A model generated the notes under the pieces. That model saw nothing but the letters and a program-made list of their open reading frames with translations, searched no databases and was not told where the DNA came from. The translations under genes and the position numbers were made by a program. A stretch of 64,000 nucleotides of DNA from Chondrinema litorale (GTDB lineage Bacteria; Bacteroidota; Bacteroidia; Cytophagales; Flammeovirgaceae), in contig NZ_CP111045.1 of the NCBI RefSeq assembly GCF_026250525.1, positions 434,001 through 498,000 on the forward strand, written 5' to 3'. The stretch's first letter is position 1. Each line of letters begins with the position of its first letter. Shown one piece after another: positions 35,077-44,566 of this stretch.

Positions 35077-36987
35077 ATGAAGTATAGTTACTTTGTATTT
35101 ATAATGTTATGGCTATCCTTTTCAAAAAACATCTGCCTTGCACAAGAAATTGAAACAGGAATTCTACTAGAAAAAACAGTCGAAATTGATGATTCGGTAA
35201 GATCATTTTTATTTTATGTACCATCTTCTTATGATGGTTCCGAAGCATGGCCTTTAGTATTTAACCTACATGGTGCATCAAGTAGCGCTTATCAGCACAT
35301 GGCTGTTTCTGGCATGAACAACGTTGCAGACACAGCACACTTTTTAGTTGCTTATCCTGAAGGAATTAACAATGGTACAGGCGTTACCGGTTGGAATGAA
35401 TCTGGTCTGCCTTGGATACAAGACGATGTTAAATTTTTAAGTGAATCAATTGATTCTATCTCTAATGAATATAATGTTGATTCTTCAAAAGTATATTTTA
35501 CTGGATACTCAAACGGTGGAGGTATGAGCCTTACACTTGCATGTACTTTGGGTGAAAAAGTAGCTGCTATCGCTTCTGTTGCTGCTGCTGGTACTTATGA
35601 ACCTTGCAACCCTATAAGACCAATGCCAATTTTATACATGCATGGCACTGCAGATATTGTCGCTCCTTATTATGGTGGCCAAAGTGCTGTTTTTCCTTTG
35701 GTTTTTCCATCAGCTAGAGTAAAAGTAGATTATTGGTTGGCTAAAAATGAATGCTCAGCAGAAGCTACGATTATAGAAGTTCCTGATACTGTTCTTTACG
35801 ATAGTTCTAGTGTAATTATAGAACAATATAAACTTTGTGATTCATCTGCCGAATACTTGTTTTATACTATTGAAAATGGTGGACATACTTGGCCTGGTGG
35901 CCCCCCTTCTCCACCTGCTTTAGCTTTTTTAGGTAATGTAAATCAAGATATAAATGCCAGCTCTGAAATATGGAATTTCTTTTCTAAACATCAATTGCCT
36001 GATATTGAAAACCTACCATCTGTTGATGAGTTTTATTTGATCGATGCAAAAGCCGATGAAGAACTCATGACGCTGACTGATTATACAACAATTAACCTTA
36101 CTACTTTAGAAAGCGATAAATTAAGCATAATAGCTAAAACTGATGATACGATTGGTAGTATAAAATTAGAATTGGCTGGTCCTATCGATTTTAAGCGAAT
36201 TGAAAGCTACGCTCCTTATGCACTGTTTGGAGATGTAAACGGCAATTATAAAGGAGAAAAATTACCTGAAGGAGCATATACCTTAAAAGCAACTCCTTAT
36301 GACGAATCAACAGCAAAAGGGATTTCAGGTTTAAGAAAATACCTGACATTTTATGTAGAAAACGACACGATTATCACTGCCTTTGAATTGATTGACTCGC
36401 AGGCAGATACAGTTTTAATGTCTTTGACCGATGGAACTGTTATCGATCTATCAAACACCGGAAATCAACTAAATATCAAGACGAGGATTTATCCTGAAAA
36501 AGTTGGAAGTGTAAAGTTAGAATTTGATGGTACTTCTAAAATTGAAAATGTAATGCCCTATGCACTTTTTGGAGATACAAATGCAGATTATTTCGGTAAA
36601 GAAATAGCTGTAGGCAGTCACACATTATCTGCTATGGCTTATACAAAACCACAAGCTAAAGGAGATTTAGTTGCTTCTTACGCCATTTCATTTGAAGTAA
36701 TTGAAGGAAGTTCTTACAAAAAGATAAGTAATAAGCTCTATCAAAATGAGCCAAACCCTTCAACTGGTTCAACTTCAATTAGAGCATTTATTAAAGAAGA
36801 TATAAAAACAGCAAAAATGCTAATTCTCGATAATACGGGTGAACTGGTAAAAGAAATAGAGATTAAAAACAGAGGAGAAATTACTGTTAATCCTCAATTA
36901 AACAATTTGAAAAAAGGCATTTACATCTATAAGTTAATCACGAGTGATTCAAGTTCTGATGTAAAAAGATTGATGATAATTGATTGA
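35077..36987 (+). CDS. T9SS-exported PHB-depolymerase/feruloyl-esterase-like protein
   Basis: A 636-residue multidomain protein. A signal peptide (cleavage near LAQ-E, residue 23) leads to an alpha/beta hydrolase like those of the poly-hydroxybutyrate depolymerase/CE1 group: NLHG (63-66), nucleophile GYSNGG (Ser145), Asp193 in HGTADIVAPYYGG, and His270 in GGHTWPGG. Two homologous modules follow (about 318-432 and 437-545), each with a FxLIDxxAD start and PYALFGDxNxxYxG. The end is a T9SS sorting domain (LYQNEPNPSTGSTSI, GIYIYKL). It is probably secreted and acts on a polyester or feruloylated polysaccharide. Confidence 0.88.
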   Translation: MKYSYFVFIMLWLSFSKNICLAQEIETGILLEKTVEIDDSVRSFLFYVPSSYDGSEAWPLVFNLHGASSSAYQHMAVSGMNNVADTAHFLVAYPEGINNGTGVTGWNESGLPWIQDDVKFLSESIDSISNEYNVDSSKVYFTGYSNGGGMSLTLACTLGEKVAAIASVAAAGTYEPCNPIRPMPILYMHGTADIVAPYYGGQSAVFPLVFPSARVKVDYWLAKNECSAEATIIEVPDTVLYDSSSVIIEQYKLCDSSAEYLFYTIENGGHTWPGGPPSPPALAFLGNVNQDINASSEIWNFFSKHQLPDIENLPSVDEFYLIDAKADEELMTLTDYTTINLTTLESDKLSIIAKTDDTIGSIKLELAGPIDFKRIESYAPYALFGDVNGNYKGEKLPEGAYTLKATPYDESTAKGISGLRKYLTFYVENDTIITAFELIDSQADTVLMSLTDGTVIDLSNTGNQLNIKTRIYPEKVGSVKLEFDGTSKIENVMPYALFGDTNADYFGKEIAVGSHTLSAMAYTKPQAKGDLVASYAISFEVIEGSSYKKISNKLYQNEPNPSTGSTSIRAFIKEDIKTAKMLILDNTGELVKEIEIKNRGEITVNPQLNNLKKGIYIYKLITSDSSSDVKRLMIID

Positions 36988-37011
36988 TTTAATTTACAAT
37001 AGTAAGTTTTT

Positions 37012-37051
37012 ACAGGTCAGTAAATTTTTTACTTTCCTGTTTCTTTTTTTT
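37012..37051 (+). terminator. Terminator after the esterase gene
   Basis: ACAGGTCAGTAAA (37012-37024) pairs with TTTACTTTCCTGT (37028-37040) with two mismatches and a 3-base loop, followed by a T-rich run to 37051. It sits between two convergent genes. Confidence 0.75.
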
Positions 37052-37724
37052 AATTCTCTAAAACAAAAATTATTGAAGATGGCATTTTAGCTTCTGGAAA
37101 GCTCGGTTCGATCATATCTATCAGGTTTAAATCACAGCTTTTGAACATAGAAACCCAACTAGAAAGTGTTCTCGAATACCATGAATGAGGAGAAACAAAA
37201 TTGCCTTTTAAACCCTTCCAAGAATCTTCTACCCATTGATTTTTATAAAAACCTGTAACAGTTGCAAAACTAAATGGATGCAATGTTTGGATAAATATCT
37301 GCCCATCGGTTGACAGACTTTTCTTAACCTGATTCAATAATGCTCTTGTTTCTTCATGTTTGTAAAGGCAAAAATTTAACACGATTCCATTATATGGAGC
37401 CTCTGGTATTTCTTTCCCAGCTATAATCTCTTCAAAAGTGAGATGGTAAAAAGAGTTCTCACTTTTAGATTTAGCATGTTTAACCAACTCTTCTGTACCA
37501 TCTACACCAACTGCTGTTTTTTGCCCATTTTGAGATATTGCTCTTGTAAGCCAACCTTCGCCACAACCTAAATCAAGAAACTTCTGCCCTTTTGCGGCTA
37601 ACACTGTATCCGCAATGGCTTTATTAGTTACTTTGCGAGATTCAATACCTTCCATATCTAGCACTTTAATCCACTCCTGTGCATTGAGTTGCCACGAATT
37701 TAAAACTTCATTGTCTGTTGCCAT
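37050..37724 (-). CDS. Class I SAM-dependent methyltransferase
   Basis: From ATG 37722-37724 the protein has 224 residues and starts MATDNEVLNSWQLNAQEWI. Motif I is FLDLGCGEGWLT, followed by VGVDGTEELVKHAK and YNGIVLNFCLYKHEE; FIQTLHPFSF is post-motif III. I prefer this start because the SusD transcript terminator lies just upstream (37747-37800) and overlaps the longer reading frame. Substrate unknown; by eye unlike the other two methyltransferases of the window outside the motifs. Confidence 0.87.
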   Translation of the reverse strand: MATDNEVLNSWQLNAQEWIKVLDMEGIESRKVTNKAIADTVLAAKGQKFLDLGCGEGWLTRAISQNGQKTAVGVDGTEELVKHAKSKSENSFYHLTFEEIIAGKEIPEAPYNGIVLNFCLYKHEETRALLNQVKKSLSTDGQIFIQTLHPFSFATVTGFYKNQWVEDSWKGLKGNFVSPHSWYSRTLSSWVSMFKSCDLNLIDMIEPSFPEAKMPSSIIFVLEN

Positions 37725-37746
37725 TTTGTATGCGTGATTAGTTGAA

Positions 37747-37800
37747 TAAAAAAAGTGCCTCGAATACATACAATTAGTTAAACTGTTAGCATCAAGGCAC
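37747..37800 (-). terminator. Terminator of the SusC/SusD operon
   Basis: On the minus strand GTGCCTTGA pairs with TCGAGGCAC (one G-U pair) around a loop of about 28 bases and is followed by a T-run at 37747-37754. It lies about 57 bp after the SusD stop. Confidence 0.65.
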
Positions 37801-37856
37801 CAGTCTGATAATTAAGAACTTAATTGTTTTACAATTGAAATGTAAAACAAAGTTTT

Positions 37857-39182
37857 TTAGATAGCTGGATCAGCAGGAGTATTATTGTTATTATTTCTCT
37901 CTCTTGCTGGATACGGATAAAAGTTTCTATTTCTTTCATCAGTAAAAACTTGTGAGTCAGTACTTGGTTCAGGTCTATCGAATCGTCTACTATCCTCTAA
38001 ACTCATTCCATTAAGATAGAGCTCTATACATCTATTTTTGTAGATTTCTAAAAGCAATGCCTCTTCAGAAACTGTTCCATCATACTCACCTAAACTAGCA
38101 TTAACACCAGTAGGATCATCAGTTTTAGTTAAAAGAGAATTTAAAGCCTCAACTGAAGCATTTAAATCAGGAGATCCTTTTCTGATGTTCGCTTCAGCAA
38201 TAATTAACAACATTTCTCCGGGCTGATAAACAGGTATCAAATCTGTAGCTGATTGATAAAATCCGGTTAATTCTTCGTATTCAAAGCCATTTTCGTTTGC
38301 AGTATCTAATGAACTTAAGAAGAAATCTATTCTTGCATCTGTTGTATCAATCTCAAAAGATTCAGGCAATCCAAAATCATCAGCAGGCATACAGTATCCT
38401 AAATTTACAATTCTAGACCACAAAGGGTTTTGGTTTTGAGAATCATAAGCGAAATAAGAAGCAGAAGATAAATCAACTGTATTTGCAGCTGTTATTGCTG
38501 CATCATATTCACCAACAAATAAATTGTATCTAGCAAGAAAAGCATTAATGCAGTTAATTAAATCTACATTTCCTAATAAAACATCACTATCAAAACCTGC
38601 ATCAACAGAACCTCCAAGTAGTGAAGAAGCTTGCTCTAATAGAGCAATAGCTGTCTCGAAACCTTCAGTTCTACTTACAAAAGCAGCATCGTTACTTTGG
38701 CTTGTTTCAACCACAACTTGCTCGAAGTTTTGAGCTAATGTTCCTATACTTATTGCTTTAAAGAAATATGCATAAGCCAACATGGTATTTTTTGTTTCTT
38801 CTTCTAAAGTAACATTTTCAGCTCCATATTCAAGTTGATTGCACATTTCTACAATCCTTAACATTGTAGCCCAAATACCACTTACATTTGAATTATCATT
38901 TGGCAATACACTACCTCCATCTTCTAATTCTAATAAATTGATGTAAGTTGTAGTCCTTACCAATTCACGAGTAGTCATTCCAGGAGTTTCAGTAATGTAT
39001 AAAAGCCCAGTTGTTGAATAGAGTTGTTTTATACCTACACTCAAAGCGATTAGCCCCTCACTACTAGTTAAAATTTGTTCGTCTGTTGGTGCATTCGGAT
39101 TTGCAAAATCTGTTTCACATGATGAAAATATCACCATAGAAAGCACCAAAAAAGATGTATATATATTTATTATTTTCTTCAT
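37857..39182 (-). CDS. susD: SusD/RagB-type surface glycan- or nutrient-binding lipoprotein
   Basis: From ATG 39180-39182 the protein has 441 residues and a clear lipoprotein signal, MKKIINIYTSFLVLSMVIFSSC. The ATG 33 bases upstream would overlap the SusC stop and lacks a signal. Typical SusD features are FANPNAPTD early, an ATMLRIVEMCNQLEYG helix, LAYAYFFKAISIGTLAQNF, and a C-terminal EIYKNRCIELYLNGMSLEDSRRFDRPEP. It caps the SusC pore in the outer membrane. No hydrolase lies alongside, so the substrate is not predictable. Confidence 0.92.
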   Translation of the reverse strand: MKKIINIYTSFLVLSMVIFSSCETDFANPNAPTDEQILTSSEGLIALSVGIKQLYSTTGLLYITETPGMTTRELVRTTTYINLLELEDGGSVLPNDNSNVSGIWATMLRIVEMCNQLEYGAENVTLEEETKNTMLAYAYFFKAISIGTLAQNFEQVVVETSQSNDAAFVSRTEGFETAIALLEQASSLLGGSVDAGFDSDVLLGNVDLINCINAFLARYNLFVGEYDAAITAANTVDLSSASYFAYDSQNQNPLWSRIVNLGYCMPADDFGLPESFEIDTTDARIDFFLSSLDTANENGFEYEELTGFYQSATDLIPVYQPGEMLLIIAEANIRKGSPDLNASVEALNSLLTKTDDPTGVNASLGEYDGTVSEEALLLEIYKNRCIELYLNGMSLEDSRRFDRPEPSTDSQVFTDERNRNFYPYPARERNNNNNTPADPAI

Positions 39183-39201
39183 TTGAATATTCTTTTTAGG
39201 T

Positions 39202-42162
39202 TTAGAAAGTGACATTTACACCAAATTGATATGTTCTTGGAATAGGCACACCAGCAAAATCAAAACCTCTTACACCATTGCTCTGCCCAGTAGTGTTAAT
39301 TTCTGGATCCCACGAAGTGTAGTTGTCAAACGATAATAAGTTACGACCCACTAATGTGAACTTTACAGTTTCGATAATGTCTGACTTTGGATTGATGTAG
39401 TAACTCAAAGCAATTTCTCTCAATTTCACAAAAGAACCATCAGTAATAAACTCCTCATAAATACTGTAAGTAGCTCTACTAAATCCTTTTGGTAAGTCGC
39501 CGTTCAATTCAGCTTCTGAAGAAGTACCACCACCAAAACGGTTAATTACCCTTTTATTCCAATCGAATACATCGTATCCTTGAACTGCATCAAATTGCAC
39601 TCTTAATCCAAGTTTCTTGTAGCTAAACTCATTGATTAATGAACCGAACCAATCAGGATTTGGATCACCTAGAATCTTTGAAGAGGTGCCATCTTCCGCT
39701 GTACCTGCAGAAGGTAGTCCATCAGTACCATATACTATATTTCCATCTTCATCACGCTCATAAAAACCTCCTTTAAAAACACCTATTGATTGTCCTGGAA
39801 TTACATAACTTGCTGAGAAACTATTCGGTAAAGTGATTGATTCTCCTACTACTTTATTAACTGTATTATCATTTGAAGAATAAGTTGCCGTTAAATCCCA
39901 ATTAAAATCTTTTGTTTTAATTACTGATGCTCTTACTAAAAGCTCAATACCTTTGTTCGTTAAAGCACCTACGTTTTCGTATCTGGTAGTATATCCAGAA
40001 GAAGAAGCTAATTCTCTTTCAAGTAAAAGGTCTTCAACATCTTGGTTGTAGTATGTTAGCTCGAAACCTAATCTGTCGTTTAGTAAGCCTACATCTATAC
40101 CAATTTCAAACTCTTCTTGTCTCTCTGGCCTAAGATCACTGTTACCCAGAACTGTAGCAGGAACAACACCACTTGTACTATTAATTGACACAGCATTATA
40201 ATTAGAAAATCTGTCGAATGCACCTAATGCAGTTAAGTTCCCAGCTTGTCCCCAAGAAGCTCTCAATTTAAATGTTGGTATGGTTGCTCCAAAAGTACTT
40301 TGCCAGAAGTCCTCTGATGAAATAAGGTAAGAAGCACTTGCTTTAGCATATACTTGGTTTCTTTCATCAGTACCGAAAACTGAAGCTCCATCAAGTCTTA
40401 AAGCACCTGTTAAGAAGAATTTCTCTTTAAACCCAAATGTTTGCTGAGCAAAAGCACCCCAATAAGATACTTCACTTCTATAATCTGATTGACCGATAAT
40501 TGTACCAGCAGAAGAAACTTGAGCAGCTGGTACAAGATCTTGAGCTGTAAGAGAGATACTTTCTAATGTTTGATTTTGCCATGTACCACCAATTACACTA
40601 GTCGATCTAATATCTGGAGAAATATTAAAATCATAGCTAAGATTTAAATCACTATTATATTGAAATACATTTGCATCTCCTCTTGTAGCATAACCACCTC
40701 CATATGCATTGGAGGTATTACCAATTGGCAAATATCCTTTACCAGATTGATTATAATAATCAATACCTAACTGGTAAGTAATTGTCATATTATCTATTGG
40801 ATTAGCTGTTAAACCTAAGTTTGTAATAACACGATTTGTTTTTTGTCCAAATTGATAGTTTGCAACAACTTCTGCAGGATTAGAAAACAATGAGTTGCCC
40901 GGATAAACACCATATTCATCAGGAGAAGGATCGATTGTATTATCAGCAAAGATAAAACCTGTAAGTGCTCCGTAGTATTCAACCAAACCACCATTCGGAA
41001 TATCTTGACTAGTACTATTAGTATAATTTAATCCTAAGTTTAAAGTCAACCAGTCGTTTACATATTGATTCAAGTTTAAACGAGCTCCATATCTTTCGAA
41101 ACTTGAATTTTTAACAATACCACCATTATTCAAATATGATCCAGAAATAAAGTACTTTGTTTTATCTGTACCTCCATTTATAGAAATGAAGTTTTCAGAA
41201 CCATAACCTTTTCCAAAAATTTCTTCTTGTAAATCGTAACGAGTTACACTCTCAGTGCTTAAATCCGCATAATCTGTAGCATTCACCCAGTCAACTGGAG
41301 ATTGGTTATAATCTATCTTCTTTCTGAGTTCGTTCATTCTAAAGCTGGTAGATAATGATATTTTTGGTTTACCAGACTGGCCTCTTTTTGTAAAGATTTG
41401 AACCACACCATTACTAGCTCTAGAACCGTAGATAGCCGCAGCTGCAGCACCTTTAATTACCTCTATTCTTTCAATATCGTTCGGGTTAATATCAACAAGT
41501 CTGTTCTGTGTTGTACCCCCAAGGTCGATTAGTTCATTGCTACTGTTACTTACTATTACTCCATCAACAATGTACAAAGGATCAGAGCTACCAGTAATAG
41601 TACTTGGCCCTCTTAATCTTACACTTATACCACCAGCTGGATCACCAGAGTTTTGCTGAATAAGTGCACCAGAAATTTTACCTGATAATGCCTGATCTAT
41701 AGCTACTGCACCAGTATTTTCTAAATCTTTTGATTGTACGGTAGAAATCGCATTTCCTAATTGCTTTTTACTGGTTGCTACTGTAGACCCTGTAACAACA
41801 ACCTCATCGAGGCTTAGAATATCTGCCTTAAGAGGAACATCAATTGTAATTTTAGTTTGTGCTCCTAGTGAGACAGGTAAAGTTTGAGAAACATATCCGA
41901 TAGACCTTACAATTAATTTGTATTCTCCCGGATCAACATTAGTAGAAATTGTAAATTCACCATCAAGATTAGAAATTGTTCCTACATCTGTACCCTCAAG
42001 TTGAAGAGTAGCACCGATAAGTGGATCTCCACTTCCCTGATCTGTGATTTTACCCATAATTACATAATTAGCCTGGGCCATCACTTCCGCATTAAAGAAA
42101 ACAATAAGCCCCATCAACCCTAGCATTATAAGGCGTTTTTTGTAATTGATTACTATTTTCAT
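39202..42162 (-). CDS. susC: SusC/RagA TonB-linked outer-membrane transporter
   Basis: A 986-residue protein. Signal peptide (cleavage near VMA-QAN), then a carboxypeptidase-regulatory-like domain (about 30-115, GKITDQGSGDPLIGATLQLEG), plug domain (about 118-240: LDEVVVTGS, DPLYIVDGVIVS, IERIEVIKGAAAAAIYGSRASNGVV) and a beta barrel ending in an aromatic residue (FGVNVTF). The SusD gene starts 19 bp after the stop. Expression is probably controlled by the divergent DeoR protein through the GCAATA cluster upstream. A variant TonB box is the LSLDEVVVTG region. Confidence 0.95.
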   Translation of the reverse strand: MKIVINYKKRLIMLGLMGLIVFFNAEVMAQANYVIMGKITDQGSGDPLIGATLQLEGTDVGTISNLDGEFTISTNVDPGEYKLIVRSIGYVSQTLPVSLGAQTKITIDVPLKADILSLDEVVVTGSTVATSKKQLGNAISTVQSKDLENTGAVAIDQALSGKISGALIQQNSGDPAGGISVRLRGPSTITGSSDPLYIVDGVIVSNSSNELIDLGGTTQNRLVDINPNDIERIEVIKGAAAAAIYGSRASNGVVQIFTKRGQSGKPKISLSTSFRMNELRKKIDYNQSPVDWVNATDYADLSTESVTRYDLQEEIFGKGYGSENFISINGGTDKTKYFISGSYLNNGGIVKNSSFERYGARLNLNQYVNDWLTLNLGLNYTNSTSQDIPNGGLVEYYGALTGFIFADNTIDPSPDEYGVYPGNSLFSNPAEVVANYQFGQKTNRVITNLGLTANPIDNMTITYQLGIDYYNQSGKGYLPIGNTSNAYGGGYATRGDANVFQYNSDLNLSYDFNISPDIRSTSVIGGTWQNQTLESISLTAQDLVPAAQVSSAGTIIGQSDYRSEVSYWGAFAQQTFGFKEKFFLTGALRLDGASVFGTDERNQVYAKASASYLISSEDFWQSTFGATIPTFKLRASWGQAGNLTALGAFDRFSNYNAVSINSTSGVVPATVLGNSDLRPERQEEFEIGIDVGLLNDRLGFELTYYNQDVEDLLLERELASSSGYTTRYENVGALTNKGIELLVRASVIKTKDFNWDLTATYSSNDNTVNKVVGESITLPNSFSASYVIPGQSIGVFKGGFYERDEDGNIVYGTDGLPSAGTAEDGTSSKILGDPNPDWFGSLINEFSYKKLGLRVQFDAVQGYDVFDWNKRVINRFGGGTSSEAELNGDLPKGFSRATYSIYEEFITDGSFVKLREIALSYYINPKSDIIETVKFTLVGRNLLSFDNYTSWDPEINTTGQSNGVRGFDFAGVPIPRTYQFGVNVTF

Positions 42163-42501
42163 AGTCGTGGTTTAAATTAAAAAATACTTTATTGTCAAAA
42201 GATATGGTTGTTAATGGCTAAGGGCTGACTGCTAAATCGATAAAAACCCGCAAAACGCTTTACTTTTTGCAGCTTTTTAAAGCAAAACTTTGTGTTTATG
42301 AGTTAATAATAGAATCAAAAAAATTTATTTGCAATAATATGTGGCAATATTGATGAATATATTGCAAAATATTGCAGGTTATCACCAACGATCATTATAT
42401 TTCTAATTCTTTGAGAGATTTTATTTATATTATACTCAATTAGCCATAGTTATTTATTACTAAAACAAACACATACAAGCCTTCGGCCTCAAATATTAAG
42501 T
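42163..42501. other. Divergent intergenic region, susC and deoR-type gene
   Basis: A 339-bp AT-rich gap that must hold both promoters. Its main structure is the symmetric half-site cluster at 42331-42375; nothing else is recognised. Confidence 0.6.
42331..42375. promoter_or_regulatory. Nested GCAATA/TATTGC operator cluster
   Basis: Four half-sites are arranged symmetrically: GCAATAA (42331-42337) and GCAATAT (42344-42350) face ATATTGC (42359-42365) and ATATTGC (42369-42375). The inner pair forms a 7-bp inverted repeat with an 8-bp spacer. It lies between the divergent SusC and DeoR genes, about 170 bp from the SusC start and 127 bp from the DeoR start. Confidence 0.6.
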
Positions 42502-43254
42502 ATGAAAAAAGAAAACAGGCATCAGGTTATTTTACATAATGTAAGCATACATAATAGAGTTTTGCTTTCTGATTTATCTCAATTACTCAATGTTTCTATA
42601 GATACTGTTAGAAGAGATGTAGTAGAATTACACACTCAAGGTAAATTAAAGAAAGTACACGGTGGTGCTGTTGCAAATGGATTTCAGTTTAAGCAAAATG
42701 TATCTAACGATGAGATCTATGCTGCCGAATGCAAACATGGAATTGCAGATAAAGCTTTAAAACTTATTAAAAACGATCAAGTAATTTTAATAAGTGGAGG
42801 TACTACCAATCTAGAACTTGTTAAAAGATTGCCGTTAAAATTAAGAGCTACATTTTTTACACCGAGTTTGCCAATTGCTTTAGAGCTAATGTCTCACCCT
42901 ACTGTAGAAGTAATACTTATTGGTGGTAAACTGTCTAAAGACTCACAAGTATCTATGGGGGGGTATGCGATTAATATGCTTGCAGATATTAAAGCTGATT
43001 TATGCTTTCTGGGAACCGGATACATGGATATAAGCAATGGTCTTACAGAATTTGATTGGGAAGTGGTGCAAATAAAAAAGGCCATGATTCGATCATCTAA
43101 AAATGTAATTTCCCTTACGATTTCCGAAAAGTTAAACTCTCATCAAAAATATAAAATCTGCCAACTACAAGAAATTAATACACTTATTACAGAGCTAGAT
43201 GGAGATCACGAATTACTAACACCTTACAAAAGAATGATTAATACAATACTTTAG
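42502..43254 (+). CDS. DeoR-family repressor
   Basis: A 250-residue cytoplasmic regulator. The winged helix is at about 4-58 with the family signature VSIDTVRRDVVELHTQGKL and VHGGA. The C-terminal sugar-phosphate-binding domain (about 75-235) has the ILISGGTTNLELVKRL and LGTGYMDISNGLTEFDWEVVQIKKAMI segments. It is divergent from SusC/SusD and is the likely local regulator, with a phosphorylated sugar as the probable effector. That would hint at a carbohydrate substrate for the transporter, but this is inference. Confidence 0.92.
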   Translation: MKKENRHQVILHNVSIHNRVLLSDLSQLLNVSIDTVRRDVVELHTQGKLKKVHGGAVANGFQFKQNVSNDEIYAAECKHGIADKALKLIKNDQVILISGGTTNLELVKRLPLKLRATFFTPSLPIALELMSHPTVEVILIGGKLSKDSQVSMGGYAINMLADIKADLCFLGTGYMDISNGLTEFDWEVVQIKKAMIRSSKNVISLTISEKLNSHQKYKICQLQEINTLITELDGDHELLTPYKRMINTIL

Positions 43255-43257
43255 CTG

Positions 43258-43297
43258 CAAAAAAAATGGTGTTTACTGTAAAATACAATAAACACCA
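43258..43297 (-). terminator. Terminator of the STAS-SDR-STAS operon
   Basis: TGGTGTTTA (43267-43275) and TAAACACCA (43289-43297) form a 9-bp stem with an inner TGTA/TACA helix. On the minus strand it is followed by eight T residues. It lies about 29 bp after the STAS-like gene stop. Confidence 0.85.
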
Positions 43298-43325
43298 AAT
43301 ATTAAGATTTATGGTTGTTGAATTA

Positions 43326-43748
43326 TTATTCACCTCTTAACCATGCAAATGCTTTTTCTCTTTGAGAGAAATATTTATACTCAACACCTGCATTATTATC
43401 GGTACTGTTTACAATTTTTTCAACAGTAATTTTATTAAAAATATCACCAGAAACTACAATAGCATTTCTTTTAAATCCTGCTTTAAGAATCTCTGGTTGC
43501 CAAACTTCGTTTGTCCACTTTTGATCAGCAACACTTACAACTTTCATATTCACAACATCTCCCATTATAGAGTCTGCCTTATGTTTTTTGAAAGCTTCTA
43601 AAATTTTATTCATATTAGCTCTGTAAGTATCAGAGTTCGCAAAACCATTCCAGGTATTTTCTATACAATTAGAATCTGGATGATATTTGATAGATATTAC
43701 TTTATCCTCAAAAAAAGTTATTGGTTCTGCAATTGTGTTTGATGACAT
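43326..43748 (-). CDS. SpoIIAA/STAS-like protein, paralogue 4
   Basis: A 140-residue soluble protein. Landmarks: IENTWNGFANSDTYRANMNKIL near 29-50, an IMGDVVNMKV strand near 61-70, QKWTNEVWQPEILKAG near 76-91, RNAIVVSGDIFNKI near 94-107 and a YKYFSQREKAFAWL ending near 124-137. Last gene of a three-gene operon with an unusual SDR and another STAS-like protein, 35 bp after the SDR stop. Function unknown. Confidence 0.75.
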   Translation of the reverse strand: MSSNTIAEPITFFEDKVISIKYHPDSNCIENTWNGFANSDTYRANMNKILEAFKKHKADSIMGDVVNMKVVSVADQKWTNEVWQPEILKAGFKRNAIVVSGDIFNKITVEKIVNSTDNNAGVEYKYFSQREKAFAWLRGE

Positions 43749-43783
43749 ATTTAATTTGTTTAGACTATAAAATAATTACGTTT

Positions 43784-44503
43784 TTATGCCGTCCAACCAC
43801 CATCAACCTCAACTATTTGTCCGTTTACATAGGTTGAAGTTGCAAGGAAATAAGCAGCTTGTGCCACTTCGCTTGGTTGACCTGGACGCTTCATAGGAAT
43901 TTGAGCAAGAGTTAAAGCACCAAATTCCATCATTTGTTCTTGTGTTAAATTATTAGAAATGTTAGTTTGGATTAAACCTGGAGATACAGCATTTACTCTA
44001 ATACCTTTATCTGCAAGTTCTACTGCCAAACCTTTTGCTACTGCATTTAAAGCACCATCTATTGCATTTCCAGCACTGAAAAGCGGAAGGCCTTTTTTAT
44101 CTGCAATACCTGAGCAGAAAATAATGTTGCTTCCTTCACCCATAATTGGAACAGCGTAGTGTACACTCATGAATTGTCCATAAAAGCGTGTATCGAGTAA
44201 TCTACGTACATCTGACATTGGTACTGATTCTACCGGACCAAACCATCCGCCACCAGCACAAGTGCATAGTATATCGATGCTCTCAAAAGACTGTATAAAT
44301 TCTTTTACAGACTCTTCATTAGATACATCAACTACTTTGTAAGATGCACGTTCGGACATTGTTGCAACTGCGTCTTTTAGTTTAGATTCAGTTCTACCAC
44401 AAATAGTAACATTTGCACCTTCTTGGTCAAATCTTTGGGCAATACCTAGTCCAATACCTGAACCACCACCTGTAACAATTGCTGTTTTGTTTTCAATGCT
44501 CAT
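43784..44503 (-). CDS. Atypical short-chain dehydrogenase lacking YxxxK
   Basis: A 239-residue SDR. Cofactor-binding TGGGSGIG (11-18) and CAGG (82-85) are present, as are GIRVNAVSPGLI and the C-terminal VNGQIVEVDGGWTA. At the active site Ser131 is kept, but the expected Tyr is Phe142 and the expected Lys is Asn146 (LFSAGNAIDGAL), and the tetrad Asn is apparently replaced too. A divergent SDR clade with this kind of change is known, and its activity is unclear. The gene sits 63 bp after one STAS-like gene and 35 bp before another, so the three are likely co-transcribed. Confidence 0.88.
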   Translation of the reverse strand: MSIENKTAIVTGGGSGIGLGIAQRFDQEGANVTICGRTESKLKDAVATMSERASYKVVDVSNEESVKEFIQSFESIDILCTCAGGGWFGPVESVPMSDVRRLLDTRFYGQFMSVHYAVPIMGEGSNIIFCSGIADKKGLPLFSAGNAIDGALNAVAKGLAVELADKGIRVNAVSPGLIQTNISNNLTQEQMMEFGALTLAQIPMKRPGQPSEVAQAAYFLATSTYVNGQIVEVDGGWTA

Positions 44504-44566
44504 TTTTATTAATTTATCTTGTTTATAATTGATTGATTTGTTTCAGTTTTGATATATATTTTTATA

